DNA of 28,439 bases, taken from the NCBI GenBank assembly GCA_964620325.1, contig CAZUIM010000024.1, positions 1-28,439 of the forward strand. The letters run 5' to 3'. The notes under the pieces were generated by a model, which searched no databases, was not told the DNA's origin, and was given only the letters and a program-made list of their open reading frames with translations. The DNA is from CAZMYM01 sp964620325. GTDB taxonomy: Bacteria; Bipolaricaulota; Bipolaricaulia; UBA7950; UBA9294. The position numbers and the translations under genes were made by a program. Shown one piece after another: positions 16,574 through 25,606 of this stretch; the stretch's first letter is position 1; each line of letters opens with the position of its first letter.

Positions 16574-19105
16574 CTAGTTCAGGTTGAGTGCCAGAACCTC
16601 CGAAACGCCGTGCTTGATTGTCACGCCGTATGCGCGGTCCGCATGACGAACTGTTTCCTCGTTGTGGGAGACAACGATCACCTGAACGCGCTTGGCGTAC
16701 TCCCGAAGCATCTTGGCGAGACGGACTGTGTTCATCAGATCGAGTGCGGCGTCGATCTCGTCGAGGACGAAGAGCGGGGCCTCCTGGAACTCCTGCAGGG
16801 CGAAGATGAACGCGATCGCGAGGAGCGTCTGCTCGCCGCCGGAGAGTGCGTCGATCAGGTGCGGCTCCTTGTCCGGTGGATGGGCCTTGATCAGCAGGCC
16901 GGAGGAGATGTCGCCGGGGACCTCGAGAGCGAGGGAGGCGCTCCCTCCCTCGAACAGGTCCTTGAAGATCGCGCCGAACCGATCCCCGACTGCCTCGAGG
17001 ACGTCGAGGAAGCGCCGACGTTTCCGCTCCTCGATCTCTCCGATCAGCCGCTCGATTTCGCGCTTCTCGCTTTCCAACGCGTCGACTCGCTCGCGGAAGA
17101 GGTTGTAGTCCTCTTCTGCCTCGGCGTAATCGTCGATCGCGCGCATGTTGACCGGTTCGAGTCGGCGGATTCGTCGCGCATTCTGTTCGACCCGCCGCTC
17201 GAGATCCTTCAGCGGAGCGTCGACGAGGTCCTGCTGCGCTTTGTCATCGACCGGTCCGAGGGCCTCGAGCTCGGCCTCCGCTTCGGCCTCGATGCGCTCG
17301 TAGCGGGTGAGCGACCGTCTGAGGTTTTCCAGTCCCTGATAGGTTTCTCGACGCTTCTCGCGAAGCGCCTGGAGTTCGTCGCTGCGAGTAGACGCGTCGC
17401 TCTTTGCGCGGTCCTTGCTCTCTCGGGCGGTCGCTTGTTCCTTCTCCTTCTCTTCGATTCGCTCGGTCAGTCCGGCGATCTCCTCCTCGAGTTTCTCGAT
17501 CTCCCGCCGGTGCTTCGCGATCTGCTGGCGGCGTTGTGCGATGTCGAACGAGGAGGAATCCTTCTTTCTGGCCGACGAGGGGCCCTTCGACTGTGGGCGC
17601 CATCCCCCGCTGAGGGCCCCGCCCTTGCTGAGCAGATCACCGTCGAGTGTCACGACCCGAACGCCGTCGACCCCCTTGACCGCTTCGAGGTTCTCGGCGA
17701 CGACCGTATCCCCGAGGACGTACTCGAATGCGCGGCGGTACTTCGCATCGAATTCGACCAGATTGATCGCGTAATCGACCACGCCCTCGAGTTTCAGCGC
17801 CTCGGCCGATGCGAGGCTCTTCCTCGCCGTCACCAGTCGGCGGAGCGGGAGGATGCGTGCGCGCCCGAGTCGCTTCTCCTTCAGGTAATTGATGCAGTCA
17901 ATCGCTGTCTCGCGCGAGTCGACGACCAGGTCGTTCACGCTTCCGCCGGCCGCTGTCTCGAACGCCGTCTCGAAGCCGGCCTTCGGCGAGCAGAGCGACG
18001 AGACCGTGCCGTAGACGCCGCCGCGCTTCCGTTCGACCAGGGCCTGCACGGCCGGGTTGACGCGACGCCCCCCCGCCGAGGGGGCCTGAGTCGACTCCGC
18101 TGCCTTCATCCGCGTCAGCTCGTCGATCATCTCCTGGAGGTTCTTCATCTGCTGGCGCTTGAAGTTGATCTCGCCCTGCTTGTGAAGCAATTCGGAGCGG
18201 AGCCGCTCCGTCTCCTTCACCAGTTCGATCTGACCGTCTCCGGAGAGGTCCTCCTGCATCCCCTGGAGTTCCCATTCCTTGTTCTCGACCTCTTGGTCGA
18301 GCCGCTGCACGTCGGCCTCGAGCTTGGCGATCTGCTCGTCCATCCCCTGGCGCTCATGCTGCGCTTTCTGAAGACGTTCGAGGAGGTCGGTCCGCCGCTT
18401 GTGAAGGATCGAGCGGCGCAATCGCTCCTGATCTTCCGTGAGGGCCTTGTACTCCAACGCGGCGTCCCGATCCTTCTGGAGGGCGAGCAGACGTCGCCTC
18501 CGCTCCGCGAGGATGACACGATGCGTGTTCAGCTTCGACTTCACGTCCTTCAGCTCGCCGATCGCCTTCTTCCGCTTCTCGTCGTAGGCGGCGATTCCGC
18601 TCACTTCGTCGAGGATCTCCCGGCGCCGGACCGGGCTTCGTCGGATGATCTCGGTGATCCGTCCCTGCGCGATCAGCTGTTGGCCGTCCGGATCGATCTT
18701 CGCGGCCTGGAGGAGCTCATCGAGGGTCGAACGCGGGCACGACTTGCCCATCAGCGTGTACGTCGAGCTCTTCCGCGTGATCCTTCGGCCGATCGTCACT
18801 TCGGGCGCTCCTCCGTTCTCGAGAAACCGATCGAGCAGTCCGTCGGCGTTGTCGAGTGTCAGTGTCACCTCGGCCGAGTCGGCCGGTTTGTATCGCTCAC
18901 CGCCGTTGAAGATCAGCTGTTCGAGCCGGTCGGCGCGGAGGTACGAGGATCGGCGCCCCATCACGAAGCTGACCGCGTCGAACAGGTTCGATTTCCCGGA
19001 GCCGTTCTCGCCGACGACGGCGGTCACCCCGTCGAAGAAGGGGATCGACAGGTGCTTCCGGAAGGACTTGAAGCCTGTCAGCTCAACCTTATTGATCTTC
19101 GTCAT
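16574..19105 (-). CDS. smc: SMC chromosome-condensation ATPase with shortened arms (843 aa)
   Basis: SMC dimers with ScpA/ScpB extrude or bridge DNA. The N-terminal head holds Walker A GENGSGKSN (residues 32-40). The C-terminal head holds the signature ALSGGEQTLL (LSGGEQ at 754-759) and Walker B FVLDEIDAALD (D782/E783). The hinge is about 358-505 (KRGGVYGTVSSLC, GGSVNDLVVD, SKGGALSGGW). The coiled-coil arms run only about 170-340 and 515-690, roughly 170 residues each, versus about 330 in typical bacterial SMCs of about 1180 residues. The protein is therefore about 340 residues short, but all functional modules are intact and the reading frame is continuous. The start overlaps the upstream XRE gene by 17 nt, implying coupling. 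RecN or MukB are excluded by the hinge and head signatures. Confidence 0.93.
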   Translation of the reverse strand: MTKINKVELTGFKSFRKHLSIPFFDGVTAVVGENGSGKSNLFDAVSFVMGRRSSYLRADRLEQLIFNGGERYKPADSAEVTLTLDNADGLLDRFLENGGAPEVTIGRRITRKSSTYTLMGKSCPRSTLDELLQAAKIDPDGQQLIAQGRITEIIRRSPVRRREILDEVSGIAAYDEKRKKAIGELKDVKSKLNTHRVILAERRRRLLALQKDRDAALEYKALTEDQERLRRSILHKRRTDLLERLQKAQHERQGMDEQIAKLEADVQRLDQEVENKEWELQGMQEDLSGDGQIELVKETERLRSELLHKQGEINFKRQQMKNLQEMIDELTRMKAAESTQAPSAGGRRVNPAVQALVERKRGGVYGTVSSLCSPKAGFETAFETAAGGSVNDLVVDSRETAIDCINYLKEKRLGRARILPLRRLVTARKSLASAEALKLEGVVDYAINLVEFDAKYRRAFEYVLGDTVVAENLEAVKGVDGVRVVTLDGDLLSKGGALSGGWRPQSKGPSSARKKDSSSFDIAQRRQQIAKHRREIEKLEEEIAGLTERIEEKEKEQATARESKDRAKSDASTRSDELQALREKRRETYQGLENLRRSLTRYERIEAEAEAELEALGPVDDKAQQDLVDAPLKDLERRVEQNARRIRRLEPVNMRAIDDYAEAEEDYNLFRERVDALESEKREIERLIGEIEERKRRRFLDVLEAVGDRFGAIFKDLFEGGSASLALEVPGDISSGLLIKAHPPDKEPHLIDALSGGEQTLLAIAFIFALQEFQEAPLFVLDEIDAALDLMNTVRLAKMLREYAKRVQVIVVSHNEETVRHADRAYGVTIKHGVSEVLALNLN

Positions 19106-19364
19106 CTCGCGCCGTTCCTGGAGAAGGTCGATGGCCGGGCTGAGGCGAGGAGCGATTCACGGAGCCGGGACGGGGGAAGCCGGACGTGTTCGCCTGCGAG
19201 AGGAGCCGTTCGATCTTGTAGAGGTTGTAGTCGTTGGGTTCGGCGATTCCCTCTTCCCAACGCATGATCGAAGGCGTAGACACTCCGAGTCGTCTTGCGA
19301 CCCGTCGCTTGCTCCACCCGTTCTCCAAACGAAAGCCCCGAAGGCGTTCGCCAAGTTCCCTCAT
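19089..19364 (-). CDS. XRE-family helix-turn-helix regulator (91 aa)
   Basis: Residues about 3-58 form a Cro/CI-type HTH: LGERLRGFRLENGWSKRRVARRLGVS (helices 1-2), then TPSIMRWEEGIAEPNDYNLYKIERLL (recognition helix and helices 4-5). The remaining about 30 residues (GSVNRSSPQPGHRPSPG) are a low-complexity tail. It is the first gene of the smc-scpA-scpB-rubredoxin run and overlaps smc by 17 nt. The promoter at 19389-19417 includes an inverted repeat, TAACTTCTGTTA, between the -35 and -10. This is well placed for autorepression, which would make it the operon's regulator. GGGGGG upstream of ATG 19364 could serve as ribosome site. Confidence 0.8.
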   Translation of the reverse strand: MRELGERLRGFRLENGWSKRRVARRLGVSTPSIMRWEEGIAEPNDYNLYKIERLLSQANTSGFPRPGSVNRSSPQPGHRPSPGTARDDEDQ

Positions 19365-19388
19365 CTCAGACCCCCCGGTCAGTTTACC

Positions 19389-19417
19389 AATATAACTTCT
19401 GTTACACGCGGCTGCAA
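19389..19417 (-). promoter_or_regulatory. promoter and possible operator for the XRE-smc operon
   Basis: On the reverse strand, a -35 TTGCAG (19417-19412) and a -10 TATATT (19394-19389) are separated by 17 bp. The spacer holds the inverted repeat TAAC-AGAA-GTTA (19393-19404), a candidate operator for the adjacent XRE protein. Confidence 0.55.
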
Positions 19418-19423
19418 AAGGAA

Positions 19424-19450
19424 CGAGAGGGGCGGACCATGCCCCTCTCG
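19424..19450 (-). terminator. rho-independent terminator of the coiled-coil protein gene
   Basis: CGAGAGGGGC and GCCCCTCTCG form a perfect 10-bp stem with a 7-nt loop. On the reverse strand it is followed by TTCCTTTT. It ends the gene at 19490-20461, and its tail runs into the -35 box of the XRE-smc promoter. Confidence 0.75.
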
Positions 19451-19489
19451 TGAGCCGATTCCCCTCACCCGTTTTCGCACGGGTTCATC

Positions 19490-20461
19490 TCAGTTGCCGA
19501 GGAACCCCCAGATTAGGGCTCCAACGCCCGCCAGAAGCGCGATGATCGAGATGAAGAACAGCGTGTCGATCTGGCCCTGCAGGTCGCTCCCGTCTTCGAG
19601 AGCGGTGAGCCGTGCGTCGTATTCGGCGAGTAGTTCCTGGTTCGACTGGAGGATCCCCTCTCGCAGTGAAGCCATCTCGTCGGCGATCGCGGCGATCGCA
19701 ACGTCGAACCCCTCGAGCTTGGCGCGGTTGTTGTCCACGCGGATCGATAGAGCCGCCATCGATCGCTCGAGTTCGATCACCTTCTTCTTAAACGTTCCGA
19801 CGTCCTCCTCCTCCAGCGCGATGACGCGGAGCGAGAGGTCCTCGACGCGCGACTGAACCATCGTCATATCGCCCGTGAACCGCTCTTCGAAGTCCATCAG
19901 GTCGGCGTAGATGCTGTCGCGGAGTGCATCGATCTCGTCGAAGACGTCAGCGCGGAACGCCTCGTAGGCTTCCCTGAATGCGTTATAGTCGGCGACCAGG
20001 GAGTCGAATGCGTCGCTCAGTTCGCCGAGATCGGCGACCGAGACATCCAGGCGGGCCTTCAGTTCGTCACAGAACGCAGCGAGCTCGGAAAGGCCGGCTT
20101 CGAGTGCGACGACGCGGATCAACAGCTCTTGCTGGGTTTTCCCCTGGGCGTTCACGTCGGTCCGCAGACCGATGATCTTCCCTTCGGCGTCCTTGATCTC
20201 CACGGAGACTGCCTCGACGATGTCACGGTAGTCATCGAGCTTTGCGTTGAACGCGTCGATGTCTCCCATGTTTCCTTTGACTTCGCCGATCAGTTCGGCC
20301 ATGAAGGTTTGAAGGCCGCTGAATGCAGCCTCCATGTCTGCCAGCTCCTGCTCGAGCAATTCGGAGACCGCCGGGGCGCCTTCCTCCTGTCCGTAGCCCA
20401 AGAACAGGCAGAAAAGGAGCGACAGGGCGGTCACCGTTGCGACGGAAAGCGCTCTCTTCAT
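19490..20461 (-). CDS. secreted coiled-coil protein with C-terminal membrane anchor (323 aa)
   Basis: The N-terminus MKRALSVATVTALSLLFCLFLGYG is a clear Sec signal peptide (cleavage probably around residue 24). Residues about 30-295 are almost entirely heptad-rich, acidic and helical (examples: LEQELADMEAAFSGLQTF, VVALEAGLSELAAF, RVEDLSLRVIALEEED), a long coiled coil with two short breaks. The C-terminus (about 298-323, FFISIIALLAGVGALIWGF) is one transmembrane segment ending in LGN. The layout suggests a periplasmic or surface rod anchored by its end, reminiscent of Thermotoga Omp-alpha spacers, but there is no SLH domain. A perfect AAGGAGGA lies 8 nt before ATG 20461. It is monocistronic with a strong terminator, fitting an abundant structural protein. 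The exact role is unknown. Confidence 0.75.
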   Translation of the reverse strand: MKRALSVATVTALSLLFCLFLGYGQEEGAPAVSELLEQELADMEAAFSGLQTFMAELIGEVKGNMGDIDAFNAKLDDYRDIVEAVSVEIKDAEGKIIGLRTDVNAQGKTQQELLIRVVALEAGLSELAAFCDELKARLDVSVADLGELSDAFDSLVADYNAFREAYEAFRADVFDEIDALRDSIYADLMDFEERFTGDMTMVQSRVEDLSLRVIALEEEDVGTFKKKVIELERSMAALSIRVDNNRAKLEGFDVAIAAIADEMASLREGILQSNQELLAEYDARLTALEDGSDLQGQIDTLFFISIIALLAGVGALIWGFLGN

Positions 20462-20469
20462 CGTGTTCC

Positions 20470-20670
20470 TCCTTCGTGTGTTCGGAAGATTCCGCTTGAG
20501 GTTAGTGTTTGGGCCGTTCGGCCGTGAGGACCCCTGCCGTCCGGGGGCCTTCCGTTTGTCGGACCGGACGTGGACACGTGTCTCGTGGCGGCGAGTCCGC
20601 CGCGGAGGCACCCGGAAGCGGGGAGTGGTCAGGCGGAGTCGAAGTTCGGACTCTCTCCGGGGAATGCCGC
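20470..20670. other. structured gap between divergent genes
   Basis: Between the coiled-coil gene and hppA I see no gene. Several inverted repeats are present: GGCC-GTTC-GGCC near 20513, a perfect GACACGTGTC (20573-20582), GGCGG-CGAGT-CCGCC (20587-20601), and an imperfect GAGTC...GACTC near 20637-20654. The promoter of the coiled-coil gene should lie here but is not clear to me. Confidence 0.4.
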
Positions 20671-20699
20671 TTGTAGGCCGGTCGGACGATCTGTACAAT
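20671..20699 (+). promoter_or_regulatory. hppA promoter
   Basis: A -35 TTGTAG (20671-20676) and a -10 TACAAT (20694-20699) are separated by 17 bp. The leader to ATG 20800 would be about 94 nt. Confidence 0.6.
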
Positions 20700-20799
20700 C
20701 GGCCGGCTTTCGGTCGTGCTTCTGATGCGGACCCGAACGAGCGTTGCGGACACGGCCGGAGGACACTTCAAGTCACGACGAAGGGGTGCGAGTCTCGAC

Positions 20800-23004
<2,205 letters not shown>

Positions 23005-23034
23005 GAAGGCGCGACTTCACCGATAGGATGGCGC

Positions 23035-23053
23035 GGCTCTCTTAGCGAGAGCC
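23035..23053. terminator. hairpin after hppA
   Basis: GGCTCTC (23035-23041) pairs with GAGAGCC (23047-23053) across a 5-nt loop, 31 nt after the hppA stop. No T-run follows. Confidence 0.4.
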
Positions 23054-23071
23054 TAGGAACCGATCTTGAAG

Positions 23072-23103
23072 GGGCGGGCCGCGGGGAGACCGGCGGCCCG
23101 CCC
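23072..23103. terminator. second strong GC hairpin after hppA
   Basis: An 11-bp perfect stem is formed by GGGCGGGCCGC (23072-23082) and GCGGCCCGCCC (23093-23103) with a 10-nt loop. It lies between hppA and the acetyltransferase gene. It lacks a T-run, so it could end hppA transcription or stabilise its 3' end. Confidence 0.5.
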
Positions 23104-23135
23104 GATGCTGTGTGAAGGGCTCTAGGGGGTGTGGC

Positions 23136-23675
23136 ATGAACGCACCGTTCTTGGACGGCGAGCGGCTCTACCTGCGGCCGCTCGACGAAGACGATCTCGA
23201 TCGCTGCCTGGCGTGGATCAACGACGCCGAGATTCTCAACACACTCGGCCGGCGAACGCCGATGAGTCGGACGATGGAGCGCGAGTGGCTCGTCGGTCAG
23301 TACAAGAGCGACGACACCTTCGCCCTGGCGATCGCCCTCAAGGACGACGACCGCCACATCGGAAACACCGGGCTTCACGCGATCGACTACGTCAACCGGA
23401 CCGCCGAGTTCGGCCTCCTGATCGGCGAGAAGGACGCCTGGGGGCATGGTTACGGGCCGGAGGCCGGCCGGGCGATCATCGATTTTGGATTCGCCGAGCT
23501 CGGCTTGCATCGGATCTTCTTGCGCGTCTTCTCGTTCAACGAACGGGCAAGGCGGGTCTACGACAAGCTCGGATTCATCGACGAAGGCGCGCTGCGGGAA
23601 TCGTATTTCCGGAACGGGCGGTTCCACGACACGTTGGTGATGTCGATTCTTCAACCTGAGTGGAGCGAGCGGTGA
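23136..23675 (+). CDS. RimJ/RimL-like GNAT acetyltransferase (179 aa)
   Basis: The protein opens with LDGERLYLRPLDEDDLDRCLAWIND, typical of RimJ/RimL-type N-acetyltransferases. The acetyl-CoA-binding core contains HIGNTGLHAIDYVNRTAEFGLLIG, then DAWGHGYGPEAGRAIIDFGF (the GHGYG..A pyrophosphate loop) and RIFLRVFSFNERARRVYDKLGF. It transfers an acetyl group from acetyl-CoA, but the acceptor (protein N-terminus, amino sugar or antibiotic) cannot be deduced. ATG 23136 has AGGGGGT just upstream; an in-frame start eight codons earlier lacks a site and homology. Its stop overlaps the next gene (GTGA). Confidence 0.88.
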   Translation: MNAPFLDGERLYLRPLDEDDLDRCLAWINDAEILNTLGRRTPMSRTMEREWLVGQYKSDDTFALAIALKDDDRHIGNTGLHAIDYVNRTAEFGLLIGEKDAWGHGYGPEAGRAIIDFGFAELGLHRIFLRVFSFNERARRVYDKLGFIDEGALRESYFRNGRFHDTLVMSILQPEWSER

Positions 23676-23905
23676 ACCTCAGTTTCTGGAGCGACGAAGA
23701 TCGGTGGTTCGTTCCGCGCACGTTCGGTCTCGGCTACTCGCTCAACCTCAGGTACGTCGCCAAACGACTCGGTCTGATCAAGTCTCCGGCGGCTCCGGAG
23801 AGGAAGGAACCGACTCGCGAAGAGGGCGTACGACCGGAAGGACCGTCGCGCGAGGAGCGCCTGAAGGCGCAGATCGAGGCGTCGAAGTACGAGGAAGACC
23901 GATGA
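23672..23905 (+). CDS. DUF5808-like small protein (77 aa)
   Basis: The N-terminal half reads DEDRWFVPRTFGLGYSLNLRYVAKRLG. This resembles the DUF5808 pattern (W..D.. FVPKR.G.G.TLN.G), known as a short domain often next to membrane or transport genes; its function is unknown. The C-terminal half (about residues 38-77) is charged and Arg/Glu-rich, likely helical or disordered. The likely start is GTG 23672 (overlapping the acetyltransferase stop as GTGA) with GGAG 6 nt upstream; another GTG at 23660 is possible. It ends overlapping the ABC ATPase start (ATGA), so it is coupled to the transporter and may be an accessory to it. Confidence 0.65.
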   Translation: MNLSFWSDEDRWFVPRTFGLGYSLNLRYVAKRLGLIKSPAAPERKEPTREEGVRPEGPSREERLKAQIEASKYEEDR

Positions 23906-24819
23906 TTCGAACGGAGGGGTTGACGCGTCGGTTCGGCGACCTGGTGGCGGTCGATCGCCTCGACCTCGAGGTGCGGAAAGGGGAGGTGTTCGGCTTCCTC
24001 GGACCGAACGGGGCCGGGAAGACGACGACCGTTCGAATGCTCGCCGCGCTGATCGCCCCGACGAGTGGGGAAGCGACGATCGCCGGCGTGAAGCTCGGAC
24101 GGGCGAATCGGGAGATCCGTCGGAAGGTCGGCGTGTTGACCGAGACCCCGGGCCTCTACAAACGCCTGTCGGCGTGGGACAACCTGGTCTTCTTCGCAAG
24201 GCTCTACCAGGTCGCCGATCCGGCGGCGCGAGCCGAGCACTACCTGAAGCTGTTCGATCTGTGGGATCGCAAGGACGCCCCGGCCGGAAGCTACTCGAAG
24301 GGGATGCGGCAGAAACTTGCAATCGCCCGTGCGTTACTGCACGAGCCGGACGTCCTGTTCCTCGACGAGCCGACGGCGAGCCTCGATCCGGAGGCGGCCA
24401 AGGCGGTTCGCGACCTGATCGAGGCCCTCCAGTCGAAGGAGCGGACGATCTTCCTCTGCACGCACAACCTCGACGAGGCGGATCGCCTCTGCGACCGGGT
24501 CGCCCTGTTCAACCAGCGGCTGATCACGGTCGGCGAGCCGCAGCGGCTGCGCGAACAGATGTACGGACGACGGACGGTGATCCACTTGGTCGACGCGCGT
24601 CCGGGACTGGAAGATGCGCTCGACCTCCCGTTCGTCAAGTCGGTCGAGCGGCTGGAGAACAAGCTGATCGTCGGTCTCGAGGATCCCGAGCGGGAGAACC
24701 CCGCCCTGGTCCGTCGTCTCGTCGAACTCGGAGCCGAGATTCAGTTTGTCAATGAGCTCCGGATGTCGCTCGAGGACCTCTACCTCGACATGATCGGAGG
24801 GGACGATGCATCGGCTTAG
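23902..24819 (+). CDS. ABC-2 type exporter ATP-binding protein (305 aa)
   Basis: The cytoplasmic ATPase of an export system. Walker A is FLGPNGAGKTTTVRML, the Q-loop region is TETPGLYKRLS, the signature is YSKGMRQKLAIARALL (a KGM variant of the usual SGGQ, common in the NatA/CcmA-like exporter group), Walker B is DVLFLDEPTASLDPE, and the switch His is in CTHNLDEADRLCD. A C-terminal extension (about 215-305) contains DARPGLEDALDLPFV and is typical of DrrA/NatA-type exporters. The start overlaps the preceding gene (ATGA), and its 3' end overlaps the permease by 14 nt. The substrate is unknown. Confidence 0.92.
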   Translation: MIRTEGLTRRFGDLVAVDRLDLEVRKGEVFGFLGPNGAGKTTTVRMLAALIAPTSGEATIAGVKLGRANREIRRKVGVLTETPGLYKRLSAWDNLVFFARLYQVADPAARAEHYLKLFDLWDRKDAPAGSYSKGMRQKLAIARALLHEPDVLFLDEPTASLDPEAAKAVRDLIEALQSKERTIFLCTHNLDEADRLCDRVALFNQRLITVGEPQRLREQMYGRRTVIHLVDARPGLEDALDLPFVKSVERLENKLIVGLEDPERENPALVRRLVELGAEIQFVNELRMSLEDLYLDMIGGDDASA

Positions 24820-25522
24820 AGTCATCCTGTTGAAGGAGTGGCGGGAGTCGTTGCGCAACAAGATGGTCCTGTTCGGCGTCGCGTTCCTCCCGCTCCTGCT
24901 CGTCGGCGTCTCGGTCTACATGGTCGTCGAAGGAGGCGGGACCGACGACCCGATCGGCCAGATCGTCCTGTTCAACACCTCGCTGATGTACTTCCTGCTC
25001 CTTCCGGCGATCATCCCGCTCGCCATCGCCGTCTACTCGATCGTCGGCGAGAAGGATCAGGCGACGCTCGAGCCGCTGTTGGCGACGCCGATCTCCGATC
25101 TCGAGCTCTTCCTGGGAAAGGCGCTCGCGAGCGTGATTCCGGCCCTCCTGATCAATTGGACGAGCTTCGGCGCGTTCCTCGGGATCACGTCGATCCTGCT
25201 CGGAGGGCTTCCGCCGCACGTGCTGACCCTTCCCTGGCTCGTGTCGATCTTCGGGCTGTCGCCGTTGCTCTCACTTTTTGCGGTCGCCGTGACGATGCTC
25301 GTCTCGTCGAGGGCGTCGGACGCGCGCGCCGCCTACCAGGTCTCCAGCTTTGCGATCCTTCCGGGGATCATTCCGCTGATCATCTATAGCAGCCAGAAGA
25401 CGTTGGTCAACCTGACCCTCGTCGGGATCGAAGCCGCCGTCCTCCTGGTCGTCAGCTCCGTCCTCCTCCACTTCGCCATCCGCGTCTTCCGCCGCGAGCA
25501 GATCCTGACAAGGTGGAAGTAG
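24806..25522 (+). CDS. ABC-2 type exporter permease (238 aa)
   Basis: Six hydrophobic segments (about residues 20-41, 57-80, 105-130, 140-165, 180-200 and 205-225) follow an amphipathic N-terminus, LLKEWRESLRNKMVLFG, typical of ABC-2/NatB-like permeases. The first cytosolic loop contains the coupling motif VGEKDQATLEPLLATPISDLELFLGK, characteristic of this family. The Na+ exporter NatB and gliding/copper-type permeases share it, so the substrate is uncertain. It is translationally coupled to the ATPase gene. Confidence 0.9.
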   Translation: MHRLRVILLKEWRESLRNKMVLFGVAFLPLLLVGVSVYMVVEGGGTDDPIGQIVLFNTSLMYFLLLPAIIPLAIAVYSIVGEKDQATLEPLLATPISDLELFLGKALASVIPALLINWTSFGAFLGITSILLGGLPPHVLTLPWLVSIFGLSPLLSLFAVAVTMLVSSRASDARAAYQVSSFAILPGIIPLIIYSSQKTLVNLTLVGIEAAVLLVVSSVLLHFAIRVFRREQILTRWK

Positions 25523-25549
25523 TCGGTCCCGCTCGGTCGGTCGGATCAC

Positions 25550-25561
25550 GCGTGCTATACT
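25550..25561 (+). promoter_or_regulatory. extended -10 promoter for the hydrolase gene
   Basis: TGCTATACT contains a near-consensus -10 (TATACT, 25556-25561) with an upstream TG. No good -35 is visible (TCGGTC at 25533). The leader to ATG 25607 would be about 40 nt. Confidence 0.4.
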
Positions 25562-25606
25562 CCGGCGGATTGCCGTCCACGGACGGTGACCGGAGATGGG
25601 GGGATC

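Noticed and set aside
16610..19267. An 885-codon forward-strand open frame across smc
   Set aside because: It is the reverse complement frame of the SMC coiled coils, which gives Leu/Glu-rich sequence by codon symmetry. SMC head and hinge motifs on the reverse strand are decisive.
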